This document shows, in pieces, positions 14,077 through 22,150 of a stretch of 64,000 nt of DNA. The translations under genes were made by a program, and so were the position numbers. The stretch's first letter is position 1. Each line of letters begins with the position of its first letter. Origin of the DNA: a virus; the IMG/VR virus record IMGVR_UViG_3300025872_000002, positions 1 through 64,000 of that record; one strand, written 5' to 3'. Under the pieces are notes generated by a model, which was not told the DNA's origin, did not search any database, and saw nothing but the letters and a program-made list of their open reading frames with translations.

Positions 14077-14265
14077 ATGGACGTTTTTGAGATATTGCTC
14101 GAACAGACCGACGAAAAGGTCGCACAGCTTAAAGAACACCTGTCAGAGGGTAAAGCTTCAAGCTTCGAGGAATACAAACGGTTGTGTGGGGAGATTCGAG
14201 GTCTGCTCCTTGCGCGTGGTTACATCACAGACCTTCAACAAAAAGTGGAGTATTCGGATGAGTGA
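14077..14265 (+). CDS. hypothetical small protein, 62 aa
   Basis: AAAGGACACGT precedes ATG 14077. The acidic helical product (MDVFEILLEQTDEKVAQLKE, then SSFEEYKRLCGEIRGLLLAR) sits between portal and the co-chaperonin gene and overlaps the latter by 8 bases. Similar short proteins at this locus of other podoviruses have no known role. Confidence 0.75.
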   Translation: MDVFEILLEQTDEKVAQLKEHLSEGKASSFEEYKRLCGEIRGLLLARGYITDLQQKVEYSDE

Positions 14266-14650
14266 AATTTTGCTGGCTACAAACCCCAGCAGTCAGAAAG
14301 AAGCTGCGGAAGAGAAGGCTCGGCAACTCCCAACCCCGTCGGGTTATCGCATTCTGTGCGCTATCCCCGAAGTGGAGAAAGAGTATGAGAGCGGTCTGAT
14401 TAAGGCCGACGATACGGTACGAATGGAAGAAACGCTGACGACGGTGCTGTTTGTCGTCGAGATGGGGCCGGATTGCTACAAAGATCCAGCTCGATTTCCG
14501 TCCGGACCGTGGTGCAAGAAAGGAGACTTTGTACTGGTTCGCCCGTATGCAGGCTCCCGGTTGGTCATTCACGGACGAGAGTTCCGGCTCATCAACGATG
14601 ACTCGGTTGAAGGCGTGGTGCTCGATCCACGCGGTATTAAACGCAAGTAG
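14258..14650 (+). CDS. GroES-like co-chaperonin, 130 aa
   Basis: The core PTPSGYRILCAIPEVEKEYE (about 26-45), a mobile-loop-like segment ESGLIKADDTVRMEE, VLFVVEMGPDCYKD and KKGDFVLVRPYAGSRLVI follow the Cpn10 beta-barrel order (G-Y-R-I... V-G-P... K-x-G-D-x-V). Phage co-chaperonins (T4 gp31 is the model) replace host GroES so that GroEL folds the capsid protein; the place just before the capsid genes fits that role. Its insertions relative to GroES are an inference from sequence only. Confidence 0.75.
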   Translation: MSEILLATNPSSQKEAAEEKARQLPTPSGYRILCAIPEVEKEYESGLIKADDTVRMEETLTTVLFVVEMGPDCYKDPARFPSGPWCKKGDFVLVRPYAGSRLVIHGREFRLINDDSVEGVVLDPRGIKRK

Positions 14651-14661
14651 AGGAAGACAAG

Positions 14662-15606
14662 ATGCCTCAGTTTGAACAAGAAGACTTTAAGTTCCCGGAC
14701 GAAGTCGAAGACAAGAAAGACGCCAAAGCGGCAGATTCTTTGGTCATTGAAGTTGAAGATGACACGCCCGAGGAAGATCGTGGTCGTACGCCGCTTCCCA
14801 AACCCCTAGTCGAAGAGCTTGAGAAAGACGAGCTTGAAGACTACGACGAGAAAATCAAAACCAAACTCAAGCAGATGCGGAAGGTTTGGCATGATGAACG
14901 TCGGGAAAAGGAAGCCGCGTTACGAGAGCAACAGGAAGCCGTAACGCTGGCACAGCGGCTCTTTGAAGAGAACAAGAAGATCCGAAGTCTTCTTGCGACC
15001 GGTGAAAAAGAGTATGTAGCGACCGCCCAGAAAGCTGCCGAGATGGAGCTGGAAGCGGCGAAAAAGGCTTTGCGGCAGGCGCACGAAGAGTTTGACGCCG
15101 ATAAGATTGTTGAGGCACAGCAGGCGCTGCAGCTTGCCAACCTCAGTATGATGCAGGCGAAAAACTTTAAGCTCGCCCCTTTACAGGAAGAAGAAACTCC
15201 TGTACAAACGCAACAAACGGCACAGCCGTCTGCTCCTCGTCCTGATGACCGGTTGGTAGCGTGGCAAAAGCGCAATACTTGGTTTGGGACGAATAGAGGG
15301 ATGACCGCCTATGCTCTCGGACTCCACCAAGAGTTAGAGGATTCAGGCGTCGCGGTTGGGTCTGATGAATACTATTCCGAGTTGGACAAAACACTTCGGA
15401 AGCGCTTCCCAGAAGTTTTTGAGGAAGACGATCAACGCCCCGCTCAAAAATCGAGGGCAACGACTGTGGTAGCTCCGGCAACAAGGAGTACGGCTTCTAA
15501 TAAGGTTAAGCTCAAGACAAGCCAGATTAACCTTGCCAAGAAGTTTGGTCTTACGCCGGAACAATATGCACGGGAAGTTATGAAACTGGAGTCCCAAAAT
15601 GGCTGA
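14662..15606 (+). CDS. scaffolding-like protein, 314 aa
   Basis: The gene precedes the capsid gene, has an acidic N-terminus (EQEDFKFPDEVEDKKD, EVEDDTPEEDRG), a long charged coiled coil (about residues 55-165) and a C-terminal KVKLKTSQINLAKKFGLTPE helix-turn-helix-like end typical of scaffold-capsid contact regions. AGAGGAAG precedes ATG. No protease motif is seen, so internal scaffold is the best call, from position and composition. Confidence 0.7.
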   Translation: MPQFEQEDFKFPDEVEDKKDAKAADSLVIEVEDDTPEEDRGRTPLPKPLVEELEKDELEDYDEKIKTKLKQMRKVWHDERREKEAALREQQEAVTLAQRLFEENKKIRSLLATGEKEYVATAQKAAEMELEAAKKALRQAHEEFDADKIVEAQQALQLANLSMMQAKNFKLAPLQEEETPVQTQQTAQPSAPRPDDRLVAWQKRNTWFGTNRGMTAYALGLHQELEDSGVAVGSDEYYSELDKTLRKRFPEVFEEDDQRPAQKSRATTVVAPATRSTASNKVKLKTSQINLAKKFGLTPEQYAREVMKLESQNG

Positions 15607-16048
15607 AAATCGTACCCCCCGTGACATCGAAACGCGGGAATCTAAAGCTCGCGTTAAACAGTGGCAACAGCCCGAGATGCTCCCCGAGCCAGACAAAATG
15701 CCGGGATTTGTGTATCGCTGGATTCGTGTTTCTACTTTGAGTGTGGCTGACCCTCGTAACATTTCCGGTAAGTTCCGGGAAGGTTGGGAAGCGGTGCCGC
15801 TCGAAGAGCAGCCCAAATTCAAGCTGTTGGCCGACCCAAATGGTCGCTTTAAGGACCATATCGAAATTGGCGGTTTGCTGCTTTGCAAGACTCCGGCTGA
15901 GCTGGTCGCACAGCGTAATGCGTACTATCAGCAGCAGGCGGATCGGCAAGCAGAAGCGGTAGATAACACGCTTATGCGCCAGAGTGACCCGAGGATGCCG
16001 CTCTTCAAGGAGCGCAAGTCCACGACCAGCTTTGGCAAAGGCGCTTAA
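15599..16048 (+). CDS. conserved virion-module protein, 149 aa
   Basis: It overlaps the scaffold gene by 8 bases. The segments KMPGFVYRWIRVSTLSVADP, NISGKFREGWEAVPLEEQP and IEIGGLLLCKTPAELVAQRN are of a type found between scaffold and capsid genes of several aquatic podoviruses, with no assigned role. The C-terminus is basic and disordered (KERKSTTSFGKG). Confidence 0.7.
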   Translation: MAENRTPRDIETRESKARVKQWQQPEMLPEPDKMPGFVYRWIRVSTLSVADPRNISGKFREGWEAVPLEEQPKFKLLADPNGRFKDHIEIGGLLLCKTPAELVAQRNAYYQQQADRQAEAVDNTLMRQSDPRMPLFKERKSTTSFGKGA

Positions 16049-16067
16049 TTCAATTTAGGAGTCTGAA

Positions 16068-16832
16068 ATGACCTATCCCACGGTTTCAAAACCGTACGGT
16101 TTTCGGCCCATCAATCTAATTGGTGGTCAGCCGTACGCTGGTAGCACCCGCATGTTCAAGATCGCCAGCGGGTATAACACCAGTATTTTCTACGGCGATC
16201 CCGTCAAGATCCTCCGCGACAGCAGCAGCTTGTTGCCTATTGATGGCACTGTGGTTGTGCAGGATCGGTCTTGGTCTGGTTCCAGTAGCATGATGATGGG
16301 AACGACTAACAATCTGCCCTACACCATCGGCGTTTTCATGGGTTGTTCGTACACCAACCCTGTGACGAAGCAAAAGACGTTCTCGCAGTACTACCCCGCT
16401 GGTACGGCTGCGAATGACATCCAAGCTTATGTGGTGGACGACCCCGATGCGTTGTTCAAGGTTGTATTTGTGAACAATGTGCCGACGTACTACGACGATC
16501 CGTTCACCGCTAATGGTACGACTCCGGCGTATGCTAATCCGTACTATGTTGGACGCAATCTTCTGGTTGCTGTCAACCCCGGCGACACTAACACGGGTAA
16601 TAGCGCGTACGGCGTGACAGATGTATACAACCCGCTGTATATCGTCCAGCAAAATGTTATGCCGGTTCGCGTTGTCGATGTGGTTCCTGAGACTGCAACT
16701 GCGGCGGGCTTTGTGGAGCTGATCGTCAAGTGGAATATGCCGGGCTATCTGTATAACGGCGAATCCGGTCAGGATTGGGGCGGCGGTCACGAGTATTACT
16801 GGCCCGGTTCGACCGGCAGTATCATCCTCTAA
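16068..16832 (+). CDS. putative capsid decoration/head structural protein, 254 aa
   Basis: AGGAGTCTGAA precedes the ATG. The protein begins MTYPTVSKPYGFRPINLIGG, and is Tyr/Asn/Gly rich and predicted to be all-beta, ending HEYYWPGSTGSIIL. It lies immediately before the major capsid gene with its own strong ribosome site, as head-decoration proteins often do. The call is from context and composition; no motif proves it. Confidence 0.6.
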   Translation: MTYPTVSKPYGFRPINLIGGQPYAGSTRMFKIASGYNTSIFYGDPVKILRDSSSLLPIDGTVVVQDRSWSGSSSMMMGTTNNLPYTIGVFMGCSYTNPVTKQKTFSQYYPAGTAANDIQAYVVDDPDALFKVVFVNNVPTYYDDPFTANGTTPAYANPYYVGRNLLVAVNPGDTNTGNSAYGVTDVYNPLYIVQQNVMPVRVVDVVPETATAAGFVELIVKWNMPGYLYNGESGQDWGGGHEYYWPGSTGSIIL

Positions 16833-16845
16833 GGAGTTCTAGAAA

Positions 16846-17769
16846 ATGGCTATTTCACGCGCACAACTACTGAAAGAACTCCTGCCGGGTCTTAATGCCC
16901 TGTTTGGTCTGGAGTATTCCCGCTACGGCGAAGAGCACAAAGAGATCTACGAAACCGAGACCTCGGAACGTAGCTTTGAAGAGGAGACCAAGCTGTCGGG
17001 CTTCTCCGCTGCTCCGGTCAAGAGCGAGGGCGCTGCCATCGCTTACGACAACGCACAAGAGGCGTGGACTGCTCGCTATAACCACGAGACGATTGCTCTC
17101 GGCTTCTCGCTGACGGAAGAGGCGATTGAGGACAACCTCTACGACTCGCTGTCGGCGCGTTACACGAAAGCTCTGGCTCGCGGTATGGCGTACACCAAGC
17201 AGGTCAAAGCGGCGGCAGTTCTGAACAACGGCTTTAACCCCTCGTATGTGGGCGGTGACGGCGTCAGCTTGTTCTCGACTGACCATCCGCTGGTGTCCGG
17301 TGGTGTCAACAGCAACACTCCTTCGACTGCTGCGGACCTGAATGAGACCTCGCTTGAGGCTGCTGTCATTCAGATCGCTGGATGGGCGGATGAGCGTGGC
17401 CTGCTGATCGCTGCCAAGCCGAAGAAGCTTGTTGTTCCCCCGGCGCTGATGTTCGTTGCAACCCGACTGCTCGAGACGGAACTCCGTGTCGGTACGACGG
17501 ATAACGACATCAACGCGCTGAAAAACAACGGCTCGATCCCCGAGGGTTACACGGTCAATCACTTCTTGACCGACACTAACGCTTGGTTCCTGACGACCGA
17601 TGTGCCCAACGGCCTGAAGCACTTTGTTCGTACCCCGATGGCTACGTCGATGGACGGAGACTTCGATACGGGCAACGTCCGCTACAAGGCCCGCGAGCGT
17701 TATTCGTTCGGCTGGTCGGATCCGCTCGGCATGTACGGCTCGCCCGGCGCTGCGCCCACCCCGGCCTAA
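16846..17769 (+). CDS. major capsid protein (Mu gpT-like), 307 aa
   Basis: It resembles the Mu gpT-type head subunit: MAISRAQLLKELLPGLNALF, ETETSERSFEEETKLSGF, GFSLTEEAIEDNLYDSLSAR, then DGVSLFSTDHPL and TELRVGTTDNDINAL. These would form an HK97-fold capsomer. AAGGAGTTCTAGAAA gives a strong ribosome site, and a perfect terminator follows, as expected for a highly expressed gene. Confidence 0.9.
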   Translation: MAISRAQLLKELLPGLNALFGLEYSRYGEEHKEIYETETSERSFEEETKLSGFSAAPVKSEGAAIAYDNAQEAWTARYNHETIALGFSLTEEAIEDNLYDSLSARYTKALARGMAYTKQVKAAAVLNNGFNPSYVGGDGVSLFSTDHPLVSGGVNSNTPSTAADLNETSLEAAVIQIAGWADERGLLIAAKPKKLVVPPALMFVATRLLETELRVGTTDNDINALKNNGSIPEGYTVNHFLTDTNAWFLTTDVPNGLKHFVRTPMATSMDGDFDTGNVRYKARERYSFGWSDPLGMYGSPGAAPTPA

Positions 17770-17784
17770 TTGGGGTGTGAGGGA

Positions 17785-17813
17785 GGGGGGCTTCGGCCCC
17801 CCTTTCTTTTTAT
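17785..17813 (+). terminator. strong intrinsic terminator after the capsid gene (UUCG loop)
   Basis: GGGGGGC-TTCG-GCCCCCC is followed by TTTCTTTTTAT. Stem, tetraloop and U-run are all optimal. It separates the high-level head genes from the next block. Confidence 0.9.
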
Positions 17814-17857
17814 CTGTTCTCGTGGTACAAATCTGCCATCCGGGATATCCAAATCCA

Positions 17858-17898
17858 GCGTATCAGACGACCCGGCGACGACATGCAGACTGATACGC
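17858..17898 (+). promoter_or_regulatory. inverted repeat upstream of the glycan cassette
   Basis: GCGTATCAG (17858-17866) and CTGATACGC (17890-17898) form a 9-base inverted repeat 23 bases apart, in the gap between the capsid terminator and the 17921 gene. It could be an operator or leader hairpin. No convincing -10/-35 is visible, although a new promoter is expected after so strong a terminator. Confidence 0.4.
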
Positions 17899-17920
17899 GA
17901 CTCGCATGTGAGGTTTCAAA

Positions 17921-18016
17921 ATGGGTACTTCAACGGTATCCGGTCCGTTCCGGTCACAAAACGGCTTTCAAGAACTTGTTAATGGCGTCTGGACCCCCGT
18001 CGGCGGTGGCGGCGGT
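17921..18016 (+). repeat. direct repeat, left copy (shared 5' gene segment)
   Basis: This 96-base segment encodes the same 32-residue N-terminus as 21120-21215 in the same orientation. The two copies bracket four sugar-related genes. Confidence 0.85.
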
Positions 18017-18580
18017 AATCCTAACGACATCGTAGTCACTACTACATTGAATTCAAACGCTGATTGGCTTACTCCAACATCTAGTGTTTTTGCTGTAGAT
18101 CTCGGCGTTCCTATGCAAACTATTAAGGATAGTGTCGAGTCTGGCGGTAAATGGGCTTGTTTCTCCGGGTTTGATATGGTTGCTAATGTTAGATCTGCCC
18201 TAAGCACAAGCGGGTCTTACACTTATTGGCTAACGCAAACGACTACGAATGTTCAAATAGCTAACGCTGTTTGTCCGTACAGTGTGTGTTATAACCAGTT
18301 AGTATTTTTTAGTTCTGACTGTGGGAGTGTAACGGCGTACCCAACATCCGGGACTTCTAATTCATACTGTTTTGGAAATTTTTACGCCGCGCCCGGTATG
18401 CCAACTCCTGTTTCTTGCGGTTATATTGCTACCGGTTATTATGGTTGCGTGTCTGGGCTGGATTTGGCGTGTCCCGCTAAAATCTTTCTTGAAATGTCGG
18501 GTATCGGGACATGTGGAAACCCATACCCAGTAGTCCAAGTCGTCACCACGTTGCATTTTAATAACTGGACTGGGCAGTAA
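17921..18580 (+). CDS. chimeric virion-surface-like protein A, 219 aa
   Basis: The first 32 codons (MGTSTVSGPFRSQNGF... ending in a Gly run) are nearly identical to those of 21120-21746, but the remaining sequences differ. After the Gly linker the composition shifts to AT-rich codons and to a Ser/Thr/Tyr/Cys-rich beta-type domain (SYTYWLTQTTTNVQIANAV; CYNQLVFFSSDC). This is the build of a conserved attachment domain with an exchangeable outer domain, as in tail or head fibres; that role is inferred. Confidence 0.7.
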   Translation: MGTSTVSGPFRSQNGFQELVNGVWTPVGGGGGNPNDIVVTTTLNSNADWLTPTSSVFAVDLGVPMQTIKDSVESGGKWACFSGFDMVANVRSALSTSGSYTYWLTQTTTNVQIANAVCPYSVCYNQLVFFSSDCGSVTAYPTSGTSNSYCFGNFYAAPGMPTPVSCGYIATGYYGCVSGLDLACPAKIFLEMSGIGTCGNPYPVVQVVTTLHFNNWTGQ

Positions 18581-18596
18581 ATAAGGAGAACCCCCC

Positions 18597-19478
18597 ATGC
18601 ATGACCTGTACATGATCGAAGGTGGACTTGGTAAAAATGCCGCGTTCACCGCTTTAACGCCGGAGCTGGTAAAGAAGTCAGGCGATAAGGTGCTTATCTC
18701 CGCACCTTTTCATGAAGTCTTTATTGGCAACTCAGACGTTAAAGGCACTACGTCTATTCAGGTTGCGTTTGGGGGCGATTCTAGGTTGAAGGACGTACGG
18801 AATATCTATAACGCAGAACCGTATAAATCAAACTTCCTGCACGGCAAGATTAGTTTGATAGAAGGGTTTTGTAATGTGTTAGATATTCCGTACCGTCCGG
18901 ATATGCTGCCTAAGCTGTATACGCACAGCGTCGCTAACAAGGCAGAAGCGTTTTTGAAGTCTAAGGACATTACTGGCCCGTACGTATTGACGCAGTTTAC
19001 TGGCGGACAAGCCGCCGTTAACGGACAAATCCAACAGCAATACCAGAGCGTCAATCCCGGTCGCAACTACCCGTTGATTTTCGCAAAACGGGTGGTGGAA
19101 AAGCTTATTCGTAGCGGTGTGACGGTGCTGGACTGCACTCTGCCAAATGAGCCAACATACGAAGGCGCGGTTAAGTGTTCTGAGCATTGGTCGGTTATTC
19201 ACGAACTGATGAAAGGCGCACAAGGCTTTATCGGCATCGATTCGTACTTGAACCATTTTTCCGGCTCCGCAGGTATTGAGGGCGTCGTGATCTGGGGTAA
19301 CACGAGTGCCCGGCAGTTTGGCTATCAGCACAACTACAACCTGCAATATCACATGCCATATGGTTGGGAGCAGGCTAAGTTTGACGCGGAAGATCCGCGA
19401 AATATCATGGTCGATCCTGACTTGGTGGCGGATGTGTACTTCAAGAAAATCGTCCTACGTGATAAGAAGGCCGCGTAA
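18597..19478 (+). CDS. glycosyltransferase, heptosyltransferase-like (GT-B, GT9-type), 293 aa
   Basis: The N-terminus MHDLYMIEGGLGKNAAFTAL provides a Gly-rich loop like that of GT-B enzymes. The C-terminal part has GFIGIDSYLNHFSGSAGIEG followed by VVIWGNTSARQFGY, matching the D-S-x-x-x-H-x-A-x-A ... G-x-T nucleotide-sugar site of GT9 heptosyltransferases. It probably transfers a sugar to a glycan. AAGGAGAACCCCCC precedes the start; the stop overlaps the next ATG. Acceptor and donor are unknown. Confidence 0.65.
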   Translation: MHDLYMIEGGLGKNAAFTALTPELVKKSGDKVLISAPFHEVFIGNSDVKGTTSIQVAFGGDSRLKDVRNIYNAEPYKSNFLHGKISLIEGFCNVLDIPYRPDMLPKLYTHSVANKAEAFLKSKDITGPYVLTQFTGGQAAVNGQIQQQYQSVNPGRNYPLIFAKRVVEKLIRSGVTVLDCTLPNEPTYEGAVKCSEHWSVIHELMKGAQGFIGIDSYLNHFSGSAGIEGVVIWGNTSARQFGYQHNYNLQYHMPYGWEQAKFDAEDPRNIMVDPDLVADVYFKKIVLRDKKAA

Positions 19479-19855
19479 TGTTTGTTCATACCCCTGTATC
19501 CGTCGGCGAACTTGGCGACAAGATTACGATTCTCCGCATCAAAGCAGAACGGATTAGTGACGCGGCTAAATTGCGTAACGTCCGGTACGAGCTTGATGTA
19601 CTAGAGTCTATTTGGAACGAGCGGCGATTGGCCGGAAAAGTTGATCTGTTGCCGCTTCAAGAGGTCAATGACACTCTCTGGGATATCGAAGATAAGATCC
19701 GTGTGAAGGAATCTCGCCAAGAGTTTGACGAGGAATTCATTTGGCTGGCCCGCGCGGTCTACAAGACCAACGATAAGCGGGCGGAGCTAAAGAAGCAGAT
19801 CAACGTGCAAGTAGGGTCTACGCTTGTGGAAGAAAAGAGCTATGTCAATTCCTAA
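19478..19855 (+). CDS. DUF6165-like protein, 125 aa
   Basis: The motif PVSVGELGDKITILRIKAER at the N-terminus, then LRNVRYELDVLESIWNE, EVNDTLWDIEDKIRVKESR and ARAVYKTNDKRAELKKQIN match the DUF6165 family, commonly encoded inside bacterial polysaccharide loci. No activity is assigned. Start and stop overlap both neighbours, so it is co-translated with the two glycosyltransferases. Confidence 0.8.
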   Translation: MFVHTPVSVGELGDKITILRIKAERISDAAKLRNVRYELDVLESIWNERRLAGKVDLLPLQEVNDTLWDIEDKIRVKESRQEFDEEFIWLARAVYKTNDKRAELKKQINVQVGSTLVEEKSYVNS

Positions 19856-20645
19856 GCAGATCTATCAGACGTTCTTCAAACGCTCGGGGTTACACCCGAA
19901 AATTGAAGAGAACATCGCCTCGCTTGTAGCTAGTAATCCGGGGTGGACGCACAACTTCTATACCGACGATGACTGCGTGGAGTTCATCAAGCAGCATTAC
20001 GGTCAGGAGATGTTGGACACGTACAACCTGATTAATCCTAGCTACGGCGCGGCGAGATCGGATCTGTTTCGGTATCTGCTGATCTACGCAGTGGGCGGCG
20101 TATATCTGGACATCAAGAGTTCAGTCTCTGTGCCGTTAAACAAGCTCACTGGAAACAGTGAGTACATCCTTGCGCACTGGGAAGATGTGCCTAAAGGCAT
20201 GTTTGACGGGGATGCCCCGGAGCATGGTGAGTTCCAGCAGTGGCACGTGATTGCAGCCGCTAAGCATCCGTTCCTAGAGGCAGTCATTGAGCGTGTGGTG
20301 CGGAACATTCATGATCCGGCAAACCGTGAACTCAGCGGGAAGATGGGCGTGATCCGGCTCACTGGACCCGTGCCATACACGCGGGCAATCATGCCGATCC
20401 TGCACAAGCACCCGTATACACGGTACCGTACAGACAACCAAGCGGGGTTGGTCTACACCGTCATGCCCGGTAACGATGGGCACATGTTCTTGTACAACAA
20501 CAAAGACAACGTGCACTACTCGCGGTTCTCGCACCCGATCATTGGCGACGCAGAACCCGTACGCAAGAAAAATCTGATCGTAGACACTGCGTACGCAATC
20601 TACGAAAAGGCACTCAAACGTAAGCTGGAAGCAGCCAGTGCGTGA
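19842..20645 (+). CDS. glycosyltransferase, GT32-like (DXD-type), 267 aa
   Basis: SIPKQIYQTFF at the start, NPGWTHNFYTDDDCVEFI (33-50) and AARSDLFRYLLIYAVGGVYL (71-89) are the hallmarks of the OCH1/GT32-like 'glycosyltransferase sugar-binding' family. At the metal site the usual D-x-D reads D-I-K (90-92), a variant whose effect is unknown. ATG 19842 overlaps the DUF6165 stop by 14 bases with GGAAGAAAAGAGC before it. Confidence 0.8.
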   Translation: MSIPKQIYQTFFKRSGLHPKIEENIASLVASNPGWTHNFYTDDDCVEFIKQHYGQEMLDTYNLINPSYGAARSDLFRYLLIYAVGGVYLDIKSSVSVPLNKLTGNSEYILAHWEDVPKGMFDGDAPEHGEFQQWHVIAAAKHPFLEAVIERVVRNIHDPANRELSGKMGVIRLTGPVPYTRAIMPILHKHPYTRYRTDNQAGLVYTVMPGNDGHMFLYNNKDNVHYSRFSHPIIGDAEPVRKKNLIVDTAYAIYEKALKRKLEAASA

Positions 20646-21117
20646 TCAGTTTGCGCACATGATGCGGGAGATATTTGATTTTCTATGGAAGTACCCGCGC
20701 GTTCAAGATCATCACAGGAAAAACAAGTTTGATAAAGACTGGCGCAATCATCCTCGGATCGATGTCCACGAAACAGTAGATTGCGACGGTGAGGCGGTGC
20801 TGAATGTAGCGTCGGGCAGTATTACGATGGGCGAGTACAGCTTTCTTGGGCAGCGGTGTATGTTAATCGCAGGTACGCATGACATCACCAAGAAAGGTAA
20901 GCTGCGCAAAGATGGTGTTATAAAAACGGGCTACGACATCACAATCGGTAAAGGCGTGTTCATCGGGGCGGGGTCGATAGTTTTAGGCCCATGCAGGATT
21001 GGTGATCACGCAGTAATTGGAGCTGGGTCTGTTGTACCGGCGGGCGAGTACGAAGGCGAATGTATATACGCTGGCAACCCAGCGGTGTTTAAGAAACGAA
21101 TTACTTTTACGGAGTAA
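20638..21117 (+). CDS. left-handed beta-helix acyltransferase, 159 aa
   Basis: Hexapeptide repeats are clear: GEYSFLGQRCMLIAGTHDI, then ITIGKGVFIGAGSIVLGP and CRIGDHAVIGAGSVVPAG, with the closing CIYAGNPA typical of sugar O-acetyltransferases. The usual active-site His is the one in AGTHDI. It probably acetylates a sugar made by the neighbouring enzymes. The start is GTG at 20638, overlapping the previous stop, with GGAAGCAGCCA upstream. Confidence 0.85.
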   Translation: MRDQFAHMMREIFDFLWKYPRVQDHHRKNKFDKDWRNHPRIDVHETVDCDGEAVLNVASGSITMGEYSFLGQRCMLIAGTHDITKKGKLRKDGVIKTGYDITIGKGVFIGAGSIVLGPCRIGDHAVIGAGSVVPAGEYEGECIYAGNPAVFKKRITFTE

Positions 21118-21119
21118 TC

Positions 21120-21215
21120 ATGGGTACTTCAACGGTATCAGGGCCGTTCCGGTCACAGAATGGCTTTCAAGAACTAGTCAATGGGGTTTGGACACCTGTA
21201 GGTGGCGGTGGTGGC
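21120..21215 (+). repeat. direct repeat, right copy (shared 5' gene segment)
   Basis: It corresponds codon for codon to 17921-18016, with differences mainly at third positions. The Gly run is longer in this copy. Confidence 0.85.
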
Positions 21216-21746
21216 GGCGGTGGGTATACGTTTGCGACACTATATGGTGAATACGGGCCTAACGCTAGCTTGGATAATCGGTACTCAGATAGTTTTTATA
21301 CTGTTAGTGGCCCGACCGCCGGGACTGTTATAACACTCCCAGAAGTACCTGTCGGTGGGACTATCGCTATTAACTTGGATAATGGTGCTAGTACCTCTGT
21401 CTGGAAAATAAAAGTTCCGACCCCTGCTGGGGCGGATTTCGCTTTTATCGCACAAAATTTATCTGTTAATTTATCCAATGACTTTACCGGTTTGTCCGCC
21501 CCGACAAGTTCTTGGCAAGTATGGGATGAAGTTAACGATTTTCCATCTGATTCTGTTTATCTATACGGCACGATACAGAATATGCTAACTTTAGTTCGTG
21601 CGCCTGATATGGTTTATCCGGGTTTTGGGGTTATTGTTTCATATTACTTTGTTACTCCAATGGTCACCGTTGGCGGGTATGATGAAGTAAATCAAGTAGC
21701 AGTTAACTTCAATCGATTCCCCGCACAGAATTTCACACATTCTTAA
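21120..21746 (+). CDS. chimeric virion-surface-like protein B, 208 aa
   Basis: It shares residues 1-32 and the Gly linker with 17921-18580. Its C-terminal 170 residues are different, AT-rich in codon use and beta-type (GTIAINLDNGASTSVWKIKV; GFGVIVSYYFVTPMVTVGGY). Its ATG follows GGAGTAATC at the end of the acyltransferase gene. The shared attachment segment plus unlike outer domains suggests two alternative or complementary surface decorations; this is inferred. Confidence 0.7.
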   Translation: MGTSTVSGPFRSQNGFQELVNGVWTPVGGGGGGGGYTFATLYGEYGPNASLDNRYSDSFYTVSGPTAGTVITLPEVPVGGTIAINLDNGASTSVWKIKVPTPAGADFAFIAQNLSVNLSNDFTGLSAPTSSWQVWDEVNDFPSDSVYLYGTIQNMLTLVRAPDMVYPGFGVIVSYYFVTPMVTVGGYDEVNQVAVNFNRFPAQNFTHS

Positions 21747-21756
21747 GGATTTAATC

Positions 21757-21882
21757 ATGCAACGTCCCGATCACATTAGCGAAGAGCGGTGGGCTAAGCT
21801 TCTTGAGTTCGTTGCCAAGCTTAAAGAGCAACGCCAGCCCCAACCCCAACAACCCCAACAACCCACGGGTAACCAGTCATGA
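21757..21882 (+). CDS. hypothetical small Pro/Gln-tailed protein, 41 aa
   Basis: AAGGATTTAATC precedes ATG 21757. The product has a helix (MQRPDHISEERWAKLLEFVA) and a PQPQQPQQP tail; the stop overlaps the next ATG as ATGA. No family is recognised. The coupling and ribosome site support it despite its size. Confidence 0.6.
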   Translation: MQRPDHISEERWAKLLEFVAKLKEQRQPQPQQPQQPTGNQS

Positions 21883-22148
21883 AAACTGACGTTAAAGCAG
21901 CGAATGTCTCAGCTACCGGAGTTGTCTACGGGGCGCGGACGCGGCTTCGTGGCGCGCTGATTGTGCCCGGTGGTTCGGTCGGGTCCGTCCTCATCAAAGA
22001 CGGCGCTAGTGGGGCTACGATCCTGTCGGTCACTACGCTTGCGAACGGCACCCCGTTTTCGGTCGTAATCCCTGAAGACGGCGTTCTTGTATCGACCGGA
22101 CTGTACGCGACCGTTAGTAACGCTACGGCTACCGTCTTCTATGGCTAA
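21879..22148 (+). CDS. hypothetical beta-rich structural protein, 89 aa
   Basis: The sequence (VYGARTRLRGALIVPGGSVG, SVLIKDGASGATILSVTTLA, VSTGLYATVSNATATVFYG) alternates short beta-strands and Gly turns, typical of small virion decoration or tail proteins that are common near lysis genes of marine phages. It is coupled to the 41-aa gene by ATGA. Confidence 0.7.
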   Translation: MKTDVKAANVSATGVVYGARTRLRGALIVPGGSVGSVLIKDGASGATILSVTTLANGTPFSVVIPEDGVLVSTGLYATVSNATATVFYG

Positions 22149-22150
22149 AA

